Positions 1 through 9,125 of a DNA stretch of 64,000 bases are shown here, piece by piece. The stretch comes from Flavihumibacter petaseus NBRC 106054. Its GTDB lineage: Bacteria; Bacteroidota; Bacteroidia; Chitinophagales; Chitinophagaceae. A model generated the notes under the pieces. The model made no database searches. It worked only from the letters and a program-made list of their open reading frames with translations, and had not been told where the DNA came from. Location: assembly GCF_000974785.1 (NCBI RefSeq), contig NZ_BBWV01000001.1:124001-188000 (forward strand). Direction: 5' to 3'. Made by a program: the position numbers and the translations under genes. Each line of letters starts with the position of its first letter. Positions within the stretch are counted from its first letter, which is position 1.

Positions 1-1572
1 GTGATTGGTAGTCAGCCAGAACCTGCCGGAATGGTCAGGCAGGAAAGTATGCACAAAATTGAGATACTGGTCCTGGTCAACCGGAAAACTGGTCAGCCTG
101 TTATCATACCACGCATAAAATCCATTTCCATAAGTAGCGATCCACAGGGTTCCCTTTTCATCCAGGTAGAGATTACGGATCGCCTTATTATTGAGTTCAG
201 GCACCCAGTGAGCAGTATACTTGTTGAAGTCGACTTTAGCGATGCCCATACTGCCCGCGATCCAGAAAACATTTGGCCCGGCTTCCACGAAAGCCGCAAC
301 GGGAAAATCTGCCGGAAGTCCCGCCGGCCTGGTTTGCCATAGAACGCTATCCTTCACCAGCCGTCCCATAAAATAGCCGATGGCAGATAACCAGATGCTG
401 CCGTCCCGACACTCCCGGAAACAACTGATGCCATTCCGCGGAAAGTAGATTTCCTGCACCAGTTGAAGGCTGCTGTCAAATTCAAGGATCCCTCCCTTCA
501 GGTAATCCCTCCTGTTCAGGTAATAGGTACCCCGGCTGGTTTTCAGCATACTGAAAAGGCTGCAATCCATTCCCAGCGGCACAAATCGTTCCGGAGTCAG
601 CAATCCCCTGGGTGTAAAGACACCATCGCTTCCCAGGGGAACGGTAGCATAAAAAACATTCGCGTCCCGGTCACTGTTCCGGACGGTTGAAAATTCCTGC
701 CGCCGCAGCACATAAATTCCATCCGTGAGGGTACCGGCAATATAGATATTTTGTTCAGGCAGTTCCAGCAGGCCGATAATATTGGGAATTTCGCCGGCAG
801 GCAAAATAGCCCTGAGCGCAGCAGCCGAATAATCAGGCCGGAATTGCATCTGGAAGATGCTGTCGCCATATCGCAGCAATACTTTGTTGCCGCATGGCAA
901 CAGCGAAAGAGAACCCGGTGAAATGGCTGTACTGCTTTTTTCGCGATGACCGCTGAACGCCAGCCTGACTACCTGGAAACGCTGCAGGCCGGTATCCGCA
1001 ACAATCACCTGGCTCTTGTGATTCAGAAAAATATAATGGCCTCCCGCTATCGTGAAACTGTTCAGGTAAGACCGGCTGCTGTTCATGATATTGGGTAAAG
1101 CCCACTCCTGTAACTGGCCATCGCCAAATTTTTTGCGGCAACGGCTGAACACGGCGTTTGCCAGATCCGGTGTAACGCTGGTATTTTCAATCCCCTTCCT
1201 GAGTATTGATTTGTCTGCGGGCTGAAGAAAATGGTTGGCGGTTACCCTGAAATAACGTCCCGCTTCCGCCTGAACAAAAATATCACCGGCCGCGGTAGTG
1301 TCAACAGTTACAAGCCTCGTTACTGGCGATCCTGATTCCGTTTTGTCGATATACCTGAAATGTGTTCCGTCAAAACGAACCAGCCCCGATTCCGTGGCCA
1401 GCCATAAATACCCGTTGCTGTCATAAAGCATCCCCTTGATGGAATTGGGCAAACCATTCTCACTGTTGAAATGCTGCACATGAAAACCTGAAAACTGTGC
1501 ATGGGCGTCTTCGAAGCACAACATCCCCGTTATTAACAGGGCAAAACAAAGGTGTTTCCATTGGCGCCGCAT
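1..1572 (-). CDS. Propeller-type sensor histidine kinase, 5' part only (runs off left edge)
   Basis: An uninterrupted frame of 524 codons runs from an ATG at 1572 to base 1 with no stop, so the C-terminal half lies outside the window. The start is followed by a hydrophobic signal segment ending near AHAQ, then NSENGLPNSIKG and GYLWLATESGLVRFDG, the hallmark of the first blade of the two-component-regulator propeller (Reg_prop). Later blades show GSIWLSAIGYF and GTLWIATYGNGFYAWYDN. The protein is clearly paralogous to the histidine kinase at 16439-19489, matching it blade for blade (for example FYAWYDNRLTSFPVDQDQYL against FFAWRKGKLTRMPLDKQQYL). Known members of this family are periplasmic sensors with a Y_Y_Y domain, one transmembrane helix and a kinase core; those parts are inferred here. 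It is divergent from the sulfatase cluster at 1799, so control of that cluster is possible but unproven. Confidence 0.88.
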   Translation of the reverse strand, partial: MRRQWKHLCFALLITGMLCFEDAHAQFSGFHVQHFNSENGLPNSIKGMLYDSNGYLWLATESGLVRFDGTHFRYIDKTESGSPVTRLVTVDTTAAGDIFVQAEAGRYFRVTANHFLQPADKSILRKGIENTSVTPDLANAVFSRCRKKFGDGQLQEWALPNIMNSSRSYLNSFTIAGGHYIFLNHKSQVIVADTGLQRFQVVRLAFSGHREKSSTAISPGSLSLLPCGNKVLLRYGDSIFQMQFRPDYSAAALRAILPAGEIPNIIGLLELPEQNIYIAGTLTDGIYVLRRQEFSTVRNSDRDANVFYATVPLGSDGVFTPRGLLTPERFVPLGMDCSLFSMLKTSRGTYYLNRRDYLKGGILEFDSSLQLVQEIYFPRNGISCFRECRDGSIWLSAIGYFMGRLVKDSVLWQTRPAGLPADFPVAAFVEAGPNVFWIAGSMGIAKVDFNKYTAHWVPELNNKAIRNLYLDEKGTLWIATYGNGFYAWYDNRLTSFPVDQDQYLNFVHTFLPDHSGRFWLTTNH

Positions 1573-1602
1573 GCTTAAAAATACGTTGCGATACCTTACC
1601 TG

Positions 1603-1625
1603 TTTGTAGTCAAAACTGCTACAAA
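1603..1625. promoter_or_regulatory. Inverted repeat in divergent promoter region
   Basis: TTTGTAG (1603-1609) and CTACAAA (1619-1625) form perfect 7-bp arms around a 9-bp spacer. The site lies 31 to 53 bp upstream of the histidine kinase ATG and about 175 bp upstream of the sulfatase ATG. Its size would suit a dimeric regulator, but no regulator can be named. The rest of 1573-1798 shows no gene and no convincing TAnnTTTG promoter box. Confidence 0.3.
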
Positions 1626-1798
1626 ATGGTCCCTTGAGGTCTGTTACCTTAGGCGTACCGGATGATCTCCGGTTTGAGATGCAGTAACGTACTACTCAAT
1701 TTCCCCGATTGATTTGTTCCTGCATCTGCCGGTTCATGTTCTGTTTAGCGCCCGTTCACCCGCCGTTGTGTTCAACCGTTAACCAATAAATCAAATTT

Positions 1799-3421
1799 AT
1801 GATCCTCAAAAGGTTGCTGGCGTTTGGCCTTCTGTGCCTGTTCGCTGTTTCTTGCGCTACCGCCCAGCAAAAAAAACCGCACCCCAAAAAACCCAATATC
1901 ATCATGCTTATCTCAGATGACACCGGGTGGGGCGACCTGGGTGTTTATGGCGGCGGTGCCGGCCGGGGTATGCCCACGCCCAATCTCGACCGCCTTGCCA
2001 AAGAAGGCATGCAGTTCTGGGACTTTTATGGCCAGCCCAGCTGCACGCCGGGACGTGCAGCGATGATCACCGGGCGTATTCCCAACCGAAGCGGCATGAC
2101 CACGGTGGCCTTCCAGGGACAGGGTGGTGGCCTTCCCGCGCCGGAATGGACACTGGCTTCCGTATTGAAACAAGCCAATTACAAGACCTATTTCTCCGGC
2201 AAGTGGCACCTCGGTGAAGCCGACTATGCCATGCCCATTGCCCACGGATTTGATAAAATGCAGAATGTGGTGCTCTATCACCTGAATGCCTATACCTATG
2301 CCTTTCAATCCTGGAACCCTGATATGGATCCGCAGGTGCTGGCGGTATTCAAAAAAGTAACGACAGGGATTCTCGAAGGCGAAGCTGGTGGTAAAGCAAG
2401 AGAGGTTTCTAAGGTAACGGAAGAAAACATTGCCGAACTCGACAATATGATGACCGAAAATGTGCTGAAACAACTTGATACTTATGCAAAAGGTTCCGAT
2501 CCGTTCTTCATGTGTGTAAATTTTGCGAAGAATCACCAGCCCAACCTTCCCTCCAAAGCATTCAAAGGCAAATCACCGGCCGGCAGCAAATATGGTGACT
2601 GCGTGATGGAGATGGATCATAATGTCGGAAGGGTAATGGACAAGGTACGTGCGCTCGGTATCAGTGAAAAGACAATTGTAATCTATACCGTTGACAACGG
2701 CGCATGGCAGGATGTTCATCCGGATGCCGGATATACGCCTTTCCGCGGTTCCAAAGGCACCGACCGGGAAGGAGGCAGCAGGGTTCCTGCCATAGCCTGG
2801 TGGCCCGGGCAGATCAAAGCAGGAAGTGACAGCCACGACATAGTAGGCGGCCTGGACCTGATGGCAACATTCGCCAGCCTGGCAGGTGTTTCCTTACCGA
2901 CAAAAGACAGGGAAGGCAAACCGATGGTGTTCGACAGTTATGATATGTCCAACGTGCTGTTCAACGAGGGCAAACCGCTCCGCAACACCTGGTATTATTT
3001 TACAGAAGCGGAACTCTCGCCCGGAGCCGTGCGCGTCGGGCATTTCAAAGCGGTATACAATACGCGCGGCGACAATGGAGCACAAGCAGGAAGCGATGCC
3101 CCTGGTCAACAACTCGGCTGGCGGGGTGATGAAACTTATGTTGCCACAGTGCCTGCCATCTATGATATCTGGCAGGATCCCCAGGAACGTTACGACATCT
3201 TCATGACCAGCTTTACGGAAAAAACCTGGACCGCTATTCTTTTCAACCAGGCTTATGCCGATATCATGAAATCATATGTACAGTATCCGCCCCGTCCGCT
3301 GCAAAGTGAAACTTATACAGGTCCGATGGAAATCACCCGTTTCAGAAATCTCCAGGAAGCGAAGAAATTACTGGAATCGAAAGGCTTTCAGCTCCCGGAT
3401 GACCTGAAACCAAAACAATAA
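1799..3421 (+). CDS. Secreted arylsulfatase (formylglycine type)
   Basis: This 540-residue protein belongs to the type I sulfatase/alkaline-phosphatase superfamily, which hydrolyses sulfate esters using a formylglycine made from Cys (or Ser). CTPGR at residues 82-86 is the C-x-P-x-R maturation signature, with Cys82 as the residue to be oxidised. ISDDTGWGD (Asp40-Asp41) supplies calcium ligands, GKWHLG (about 134-139) supplies the Lys and His of the active site, and TVDNGAW holds the second Asp-Asn metal pair. The N-terminus is a signal peptide; LFAVSC could be a weak lipobox, or cleavage may occur after ATA near residue 22. No maturase gene is visible in the window. A strong terminator follows directly. 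The downstream alkyl-sulfatase-like gene suggests shared sulfur or sulfated-substrate use; the actual substrate cannot be told from sequence. Confidence 0.92.
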   Translation: MILKRLLAFGLLCLFAVSCATAQQKKPHPKKPNIIMLISDDTGWGDLGVYGGGAGRGMPTPNLDRLAKEGMQFWDFYGQPSCTPGRAAMITGRIPNRSGMTTVAFQGQGGGLPAPEWTLASVLKQANYKTYFSGKWHLGEADYAMPIAHGFDKMQNVVLYHLNAYTYAFQSWNPDMDPQVLAVFKKVTTGILEGEAGGKAREVSKVTEENIAELDNMMTENVLKQLDTYAKGSDPFFMCVNFAKNHQPNLPSKAFKGKSPAGSKYGDCVMEMDHNVGRVMDKVRALGISEKTIVIYTVDNGAWQDVHPDAGYTPFRGSKGTDREGGSRVPAIAWWPGQIKAGSDSHDIVGGLDLMATFASLAGVSLPTKDREGKPMVFDSYDMSNVLFNEGKPLRNTWYYFTEAELSPGAVRVGHFKAVYNTRGDNGAQAGSDAPGQQLGWRGDETYVATVPAIYDIWQDPQERYDIFMTSFTEKTWTAILFNQAYADIMKSYVQYPPRPLQSETYTGPMEITRFRNLQEAKKLLESKGFQLPDDLKPKQ

Positions 3422-3433
3422 TTTTCTTTATCC

Positions 3434-3471
3434 GCGTATGCAGGGCCACAGTGCCCTGTATACGCTTTTTT
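3434..3471 (+). terminator. Rho-independent terminator after the sulfatase
   Basis: A 13-bp stem (GCGTATGCAGGGC / GCCCTGTATACGC, one G-T wobble) with loop CACAGT is followed by six T. It begins 12 bp after the sulfatase stop. An in-frame ATG at 3438 lies inside the left arm, which argues against using it as the start of the next gene. Confidence 0.85.
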
Positions 3472-3509
3472 GGCAACTCCCCTCTTGCCATGTTATTAAA
3501 ACCTTCGCC

Positions 3510-4610
3510 ATGTCTACACAACACTTGTCTGATCAGAACAAAAGGCTGAGTATTGCCCTTCTTACCATTATCCTGCTGGCGGCGCTAACGCTTATTGCAG
3601 GCAGCTCCTGCAAATCGCCGGGAGAGAAACCTGCGGCGGGAGAAAACAGTGCCGCCACCAGTGACACCACGGCAGCTGCCAGGCCTTCAGGTGACCCCCT
3701 CCCCTCCTGGAATGAGGGCACGGTGAAAAAATCCATCATCGATTTTGTCAACAGTATTACGACCACGGGCAGTCCCGATTTTATTCAACCCCCTGACCGC
3801 ATCGCCACATTTGACAATGACGGCACGCTCTGGTCCGAACAACCGCTCTACTTCCAGTTCTTCTATGCACTCGACCAGGTGAAGGCCCTTTCAGCCAAAC
3901 ACCCTGAATGGAAAAAAAAGCAGCCATTCAAGGCGGTGATCGAAAACAATATGGGAGAATTAATGAAGCAGGGTGAGAAAGGATTGCTTCAGGTTATTGC
4001 GGCCACTCATGCAGGAATGACGAGCGACGAATTCAATACGATCATCACCCAATGGATCGATACGGCAAAGCATCCCATCAAAAAGAAGCTGTACAAGGAA
4101 CTCATTTTCCAGCCGATGCTGGAACTGGTGCGCTACCTGCAGGCCAATCAATTCAAAACCTTTATCGTATCAGGCGGCGGCATTGATTTTATGCGGCCCT
4201 GGGCGGAAACGGCATACGGCATTCCAAAAGACCAGATCGTGGGTAGCAGCGGTAAAAGCGTATATGATTACAACAACGGGAATCCTGTTATCCGCAAGCT
4301 TCCTGAAGTGGATTTCATCGATGACAAAGCGGGCAAACCGGTAGGTATTGAAAAGTTCATTGGCCGGAAACCGGTGATCGCCTGCGGCAATTCCGATGGC
4401 GACCTGCAGATGCTGCAATGGACTGCTTCGAACAAATTGAAGAACCTCGAGCTATATGTGCACCATACTGACAGCGTACGGGAATGGGCCTATGACCGCA
4501 AATCTCATATCGGTACTTTCGACAAAGGCTGGGATGAAGCCATCGCGAAAAAATGGCTCATTGCAGACATGAAGAACGACTGGAAAGTGATCTATCCTTT
4601 CGACAAATAA
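3510..4610 (+). CDS. HAD-family phosphatase, exported
   Basis: This gene encodes a phosphoserine-phosphatase-like haloacid dehalogenase hydrolase of 366 residues. Motif I is FDNDGTLW (Asp102 nucleophile, Asp104), motif II is FIVSGGG (Ser221), and the acidic motif is CGNSDGDLQML (Asp296, Asp298). These together indicate a magnesium-dependent phosphotransferase. A hydrophobic helix (residues 13-33) ends in AGSSCKS, so the product is probably a signal-anchored or lipid-anchored periplasmic protein. The ATG at 3510 is preferred over an in-frame ATG at 3438 because the latter sits within the preceding terminator hairpin. The stop is 17 bp before the DUF1254 gene, suggesting co-transcription. The substrate is unknown. 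Confidence 0.85.
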   Translation: MSTQHLSDQNKRLSIALLTIILLAALTLIAGSSCKSPGEKPAAGENSAATSDTTAAARPSGDPLPSWNEGTVKKSIIDFVNSITTTGSPDFIQPPDRIATFDNDGTLWSEQPLYFQFFYALDQVKALSAKHPEWKKKQPFKAVIENNMGELMKQGEKGLLQVIAATHAGMTSDEFNTIITQWIDTAKHPIKKKLYKELIFQPMLELVRYLQANQFKTFIVSGGGIDFMRPWAETAYGIPKDQIVGSSGKSVYDYNNGNPVIRKLPEVDFIDDKAGKPVGIEKFIGRKPVIACGNSDGDLQMLQWTASNKLKNLELYVHHTDSVREWAYDRKSHIGTFDKGWDEAIAKKWLIADMKNDWKVIYPFDK

Positions 4611-4627
4611 TACTCAAACACATTGGA

Positions 4628-6154
4628 ATGAAACAAATCCTGATCGGGTCCGCCCGTTTGATAACCATAGGCGTGCTGGTTATTAGCATATCGATGTATG
4701 CCGCCTGCAATAATGCCGGCAACACAAAAAGCACCAACGATTCTACAGCTGTAACATCCGCAAAGGACACAACTGTTGAAGTTGTTGCCACGCACAGTAC
4801 CATCGCCCCGGCCAGCACGGATATAACCATGCACCCGGAATATGCTAAAACACTGGCGCGTTTTGCCTATACCTGGGGGTACCCCATGGTCAATATGCTG
4901 AACAGGAAAAATACATTGAGTAAAGCGCCGCAACCCGGGTTACTGGGTGGTGTATTACCAGCAGCTCCTACCGGGAGGATCGCTATGCTGCATGACTATA
5001 TTGATCCTGGGCAAACCTTTATTGCGTGCCCGAACCAGGATGTTGTGTACGGCCTCGGATTCTTTTCCCTGGATGACCAGCCCGTTGTCATCCAGGTGCC
5101 TGATTTCGGAAGCCGCTTTTTTGTTTATGCGCTGTATGATGCGCGTACCGATCAGATCGGTGAGATCGGACAGCCCTATGGCACCAAGCCAGGGTTCTAT
5201 CTGTTGAAAGGCCCCAACTGGAAAGGCAATGTTCCCGCGGGCATCACCGGCGTGCTGACCAGTCCGACATCACTGGGTAACTGTATCCCGCGGGTGTTCA
5301 TGGACGACACCCCTGAAGACCGTGCGGCCATTCAGCCGCTAATCAACCAGATCACGGTATACCCGCTTTCCGAATTTGACGGAAAAATGAAAACCACAGA
5401 ATGGAAAAATGCGCCGATTATTCCCAATCCCAATGCAGGAAACGGAGGCGCTGAAACCAAATGGGTAATTCCCGAAAAATTCTTTGATGAACTGGGGACG
5501 GTTCTGGAAACAGTACCGCCATTGCCTGGGGAGGAAGCCCTGTACTCCCAGCTAAAATCCCTGCTCGCGGTTGCCAAACGCGACCCTGCAATACAAAAAC
5601 TGATCACCAATGAGGCGATCGCCATGGACAAATCTCTCGTTAAGGATTTTATTCAGTGGAAATACAATGGCAAACCAGCGGGCAATAACTGGAACCGCTC
5701 CCAGAACAATGCAGAATGGGGTTTCGACTATTTCAACCGGGCAGGCACTTCAAGGTCAAATATGTTCGACAACCGGCCCAACGAGACGCAATACTTTTAT
5801 ACTGATTATACCGCAAGCGGTGAAAAGCTGCACGGCAAAAGCAACTACAAAATCACCTTTAAGGTATTGCCTCCGGTGAAAGGATTCTGGTCAATGACGC
5901 TCTATAACAAGGAACATTTCTTCTATCCGAATGACTTCAAAAGATATTCGCTTGGAACCAAAAACAAGACCCTGCAGAAAAATGCAGACGGCACCTTAAC
6001 CCTCTATGCGGGAAATAAAAATCCCGGAAAAGACAAAGAATCCAACTGGCTGCCTTCTCCAAATGAAGACTTCTCCCTGTACATCCGTGCCTATTGGGGA
6101 GAAGCGGGCATTACAGACGGAAGCTGGGTGCCACCCGTTGTGGAAAAATATTGA
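4628..6154 (+). CDS. DUF1254/DUF1214-domain lipoprotein
   Basis: The 508-residue product begins with a signal peptide and lipobox (MYAAC), then a Thr/Ser-rich linker, a DUF1254 domain (about 70-220, with YTWGYPM and the PNQDVVYGLGFFSLD region) and a DUF1214 domain (about 340-505, ending in a region with GFWSMTLYN and SLYIRAYWGE). Proteins with this domain pair are common in bacteria and of unsettled function; the two domains resemble a beta-sandwich pair. An ATG at 4553 upstream would overlap the HAD gene; 4628 is preferred because it gives a normal lipoprotein signal. The gene lies between a phosphatase and an alkyl-sulfatase-like gene, 36 bp before the latter, so a role in the same substrate pathway is likely but inferred. 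Confidence 0.88.
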   Translation: MKQILIGSARLITIGVLVISISMYAACNNAGNTKSTNDSTAVTSAKDTTVEVVATHSTIAPASTDITMHPEYAKTLARFAYTWGYPMVNMLNRKNTLSKAPQPGLLGGVLPAAPTGRIAMLHDYIDPGQTFIACPNQDVVYGLGFFSLDDQPVVIQVPDFGSRFFVYALYDARTDQIGEIGQPYGTKPGFYLLKGPNWKGNVPAGITGVLTSPTSLGNCIPRVFMDDTPEDRAAIQPLINQITVYPLSEFDGKMKTTEWKNAPIIPNPNAGNGGAETKWVIPEKFFDELGTVLETVPPLPGEEALYSQLKSLLAVAKRDPAIQKLITNEAIAMDKSLVKDFIQWKYNGKPAGNNWNRSQNNAEWGFDYFNRAGTSRSNMFDNRPNETQYFYTDYTASGEKLHGKSNYKITFKVLPPVKGFWSMTLYNKEHFFYPNDFKRYSLGTKNKTLQKNADGTLTLYAGNKNPGKDKESNWLPSPNEDFSLYIRAYWGEAGITDGSWVPPVVEKY

Positions 6155-6190
6155 GCCACTCCAACAATTCATTATTACAAACCCGATCAT

Positions 6191-8209
6191 ATGATTAATT
6201 CAATTTGCAGGATTTCTGCATTCATTGCAATGGCCTTTCTATTAAGCAATTGCGGGCAATCCGGAAACCAGCAGAACGACACCCCGGCGGCTGCCCCGGA
6301 AAACAATACCGTTAAGCCGGCTACGTCATTTACTGTTCAGAAACAGGCTGAGCTGCAGGCATACCTGCCCTTCAGCGATAAAACAGATTACGACAATGCC
6401 CGCAGGGGATTCATCGCCACATTGGATGAGGGTGAAATAAAAGACGAAAAAGGCAATGTGGTCTACAGCATGAAACAATACGATTTCATTAAGGGCGAAT
6501 CGCCTGCCACTGCTAACCCAAGCCTGTGGCGGCAGAGCGAGATCAACAGCATCAACGGGCTTTTTAAGGTAACCGATGGAATTTACCAGATCCGTGGTTT
6601 CGATCTCGCCAATATGACCCTGGTGGAAGGCAAAACAGGCTGGATTATCATCGACCCCTTACTGTCACCGCCAACTGCGCGGGCAGGTCTCGAACTGGCC
6701 AACGCGAAGCTGGGAAAAAGAAAAGTTTCCGCAATTATTCATACCCACAGCCATATCGATCATTTTGGCGGCATCCGGGGAGTAGTGGACGAAGCCGATG
6801 TCATCAGCCGGAAAGTGCCCATATATATTCCCGAAGGATACTTTGACGAGGCGATTAGCGAAAATGTAATGGGCGGAAATACTATGGGAAGAAGGGCTTC
6901 CTACATGTATGGCAACCTGTTGCCCAAAGACTCCACGGGAACCCTTGGAACAGGGCTCGGACAAACAACATCAACAGGGCTTGCCGGCATCCTTCAGGGC
7001 ACTCATGTAATCAAAAGCCTGACGGGCGAAAGCAGGGTCATCGACGGCATTAAAGTTGAATTCATCTACACGCCGGAGTCGGAAGCACCGGCAGAAATGA
7101 TGTTTTATTTTCCTCAGTACAAGGCGTTTTGCCAGGCAGAAGATGTAAGCCATACACTTCATAACCTGTACACCCTGAGAGGCGCAAAAGTGCGGAATGG
7201 CCAGAAATGGAGTAAATACATTGACCTTTCCATTCAGAAATGGGGAAAAGATGTACAGGCCTCTTTTGGTTCACATCACTGGCCCACCTGGGGCAATGAT
7301 ACCATCAACGCCTACCTGGCGAGCCAGCGTGACCTTTTCCGCTTCATTCACGATCAGACACTGAGACTGGCCAACGAGGGGTACACACCTGTTGAGATTG
7401 CCAATATGCTGAAGCTACCCGAAAAACTCGACAAACGGTTTGCCAACAGGGGCTATTACGGATCCGTCAGCCATAATGTGAAAGCACAGTATGACCTTTA
7501 CTTCGGATGGTTTGATGGCAACCCCGCAAACCTCGACAAACTGCCTCCATCGGAAGCTGGAAAAAAATATGTTGAATTTATGGGCGGCGCCGATAACCTC
7601 CTGGCGCAGGCTAAAAAGTCTTTTGATAAAGGCGAGTATCGTTGGGTAGCCGAAGTGGTTAACCACCTGGTGTTTGCCGATCCAAAAAACCAGGGGGCAC
7701 GGAACCTGCTCGCAGACGCCTACGAGCAACTGGGCTACCAGGCAGAATCCGGCCCGTGGAGAAACTTCTACCTGAGCGGTGCAAAGGAATTGCGGCAGGG
7801 AGTTAAAGTTTTACCCGCACCAAATACTGCAGGTCCGGATATGATACGCGGCATGTCAAACGACCTGTTCTTCAACTTCCTTGCCATGCGGTTTAAAGGA
7901 ACAGAACCGGCAGCTGCCGCCATGAAATACTCCTTTAACATAAACCTTCCGGACGTTAAAGGCAAGGTTGCACTTATCATCGAAAACGGAGTAGTAACGC
8001 CGAGAATAGGCAGTCATATTGACGGTAATGTCACTGCAACTGTAACGATTAACAGGAAAGACCTGGACCGGATAAGCCTTGGCGAAGCAACATTCAAAGA
8101 ACTGACTGATAACGGCACGATTAAAATCAGTGGAGATGGAAGTGCTTTCACCTCCTTTATCAGCATGCTGGACAATTTTAATTTTTGGTTCAACATTATC
8201 GAACCCTAG
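6191..8209 (+). CDS. Alkyl-sulfatase-like metallo-beta-lactamase-fold lipoprotein (SdsA1/BDS1 family)
   Basis: This 672-residue protein has the size and architecture of class III alkyl sulfatases: an N-terminal metallo-beta-lactamase fold, a middle helical dimerisation region and a C-terminal SCP2-like lipid-binding domain (about 545-672). The di-zinc motif is THSHIDHFGG (His186, His188, Asp190, His191), with a later AEDVSHTLHN and FGSHHWPTWGN matching further metal or sulfate-pocket positions. The signal peptide ends at a lipobox (LLSNC), so it is likely lipid-anchored at the outer membrane or in the periplasm. Known relatives cleave sulfate from primary or secondary alkyl sulfates with inversion. 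The pairing with an arylsulfatase in the same cluster supports sulfate-ester use. The exact substrate is not readable. Confidence 0.9.
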   Translation: MINSICRISAFIAMAFLLSNCGQSGNQQNDTPAAAPENNTVKPATSFTVQKQAELQAYLPFSDKTDYDNARRGFIATLDEGEIKDEKGNVVYSMKQYDFIKGESPATANPSLWRQSEINSINGLFKVTDGIYQIRGFDLANMTLVEGKTGWIIIDPLLSPPTARAGLELANAKLGKRKVSAIIHTHSHIDHFGGIRGVVDEADVISRKVPIYIPEGYFDEAISENVMGGNTMGRRASYMYGNLLPKDSTGTLGTGLGQTTSTGLAGILQGTHVIKSLTGESRVIDGIKVEFIYTPESEAPAEMMFYFPQYKAFCQAEDVSHTLHNLYTLRGAKVRNGQKWSKYIDLSIQKWGKDVQASFGSHHWPTWGNDTINAYLASQRDLFRFIHDQTLRLANEGYTPVEIANMLKLPEKLDKRFANRGYYGSVSHNVKAQYDLYFGWFDGNPANLDKLPPSEAGKKYVEFMGGADNLLAQAKKSFDKGEYRWVAEVVNHLVFADPKNQGARNLLADAYEQLGYQAESGPWRNFYLSGAKELRQGVKVLPAPNTAGPDMIRGMSNDLFFNFLAMRFKGTEPAAAAMKYSFNINLPDVKGKVALIIENGVVTPRIGSHIDGNVTATVTINRKDLDRISLGEATFKELTDNGTIKISGDGSAFTSFISMLDNFNFWFNIIEP

Positions 8210-8222
8210 ACTAACCTGAGTT

Positions 8223-8531
8223 ATGCCCGGCCGCCTTCGCAGAAAATTCACAGACGACGAGAAACGTGCCATTATAGACGGTGCCGCGCAGAAGGGCGTG
8301 AACGCCATTCTGCGCGAACACGGGTTATCGTACAGCGTTTACTCCCGCTGGAAGGAAAAATTTCAGCCGGAGGTGATGAAAGAGCAACATGCACAGTTCA
8401 GACTGCAACAACAGGTCAGAGTGCTCACTGCGGAAAACGAAAGACTGAAAAAGATCATCGCCAACCAGGCGCTGGAAATCCAGATCAAAACAGAAAAACT
8501 CGTGGAGCAGGCATCCCGCTTTCATCCATAA
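8223..8531 (+). CDS. Solo IS3 OrfA-like HTH/leucine-zipper protein
   Basis: This 102-residue protein has the HTH_Tnp_1 fold of IS3-family OrfA: a basic start (RRKFTDDEKRAII), a helix-turn-helix (about 12-45, with GLSYSVYSRWKEKF) and a C-terminal coiled coil (about 65-95, LTAENERLKKIIANQALEI). In an IS3 element orfB with a DDE integrase would follow directly; here the next gene, 9 bp on, is an outer-membrane barrel. It starts 13 bp after the alkyl sulfatase, in the same orientation, and no inverted repeats were seen, so it looks like a stable member of the operon, perhaps a DNA-binding regulator. A paralog with the same LSYSV..RW.EK and RLKKIIA.QAL signature lies at 21240-21545. Function as a regulator is inference. 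Confidence 0.8.
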   Translation: MPGRLRRKFTDDEKRAIIDGAAQKGVNAILREHGLSYSVYSRWKEKFQPEVMKEQHAQFRLQQQVRVLTAENERLKKIIANQALEIQIKTEKLVEQASRFHP

Positions 8532-8540
8532 ATAACAACC

Positions 8541-9125
8541 ATGAACAAAAAATACTACCGGTACGGCCTCATTTCGTTTTCCCTGTTCCTGTTACTGTGC
8601 ACCAGCAAACCGCTCAGTGCCCAAACAGAATCAGGTAACAAAGAACCTTTCAAACCCTTCCACCAGCTGGGACTCGCCATCGGTCATGAACACGTATTCA
8701 ATGGCCGCGATGCTGAAGGCAACAGCAAAATGCTGATTGTTCCGTTCTGGGGACTGGATTACAATTTTCATCTTTCACCAAAATTTGCACTGGGTGTACA
8801 TACCGATTTTGTAGTGGAAAATTTTGAAGTGGAAAAGAACCTGGAAGGGGGTCCCGACGATGTAGTCGAAAGATCCCGCCCGATCGCCCCGGCCCTGATG
8901 GGTATCTGGCAGCCAACGGAACACTGGAATTTCGGACTGGGCGTCGGTGGTGAATTCGCCAAAGAGGAAGACTACCTGCTGAACCGCCTTGCGGTTGAAT
9001 ATGGCGTAGAGATCCGCAAAGGCTGGGAAGTAGCAGGAAGCATCCAGTACGATTTCCGCTGGAATGCATACGACACCTGGACCATCGGGCTCGGCATCTC
9101 CAAATCCTTTAAAAAAGAAAAGTGA
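8541..9125 (+). CDS. Outer-membrane beta-barrel protein
   Basis: The 194-residue product has a cleavable signal peptide (ending LSAQ, about residue 28) followed by alternating hydrophobic strands typical of a small 8-stranded barrel, ending in an aromatic/hydrophobic strand (WTIGLGISKSF). Strand-like stretches include MLIVPFWGLDYNF, KFALGVHTDFVV and WNFGLGVGGEF. No named family is recognised with certainty. It overlaps the porin gene by one base (TGATG), which implies translational coupling. Its position suggests it works with the porin in passage or sensing of the cluster's substrate. Confidence 0.75.
   Translation: MNKKYYRYGLISFSLFLLLCTSKPLSAQTESGNKEPFKPFHQLGLAIGHEHVFNGRDAEGNSKMLIVPFWGLDYNFHLSPKFALGVHTDFVVENFEVEKNLEGGPDDVVERSRPIAPALMGIWQPTEHWNFGLGVGGEFAKEEDYLLNRLAVEYGVEIRKGWEVAGSIQYDFRWNAYDTWTIGLGISKSFKKEK

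Noticed and set aside
3438-3509. Upstream in-frame ATG extending the HAD phosphatase by 24 residues
   Set aside because: The ATG lies in the left arm of a strong terminator, and the later start gives a normal exported N-terminus.
8223-8531. Complete IS3 element
   Set aside because: No orfB, integrase motif or terminal inverted repeats around this gene or the one at 21240.
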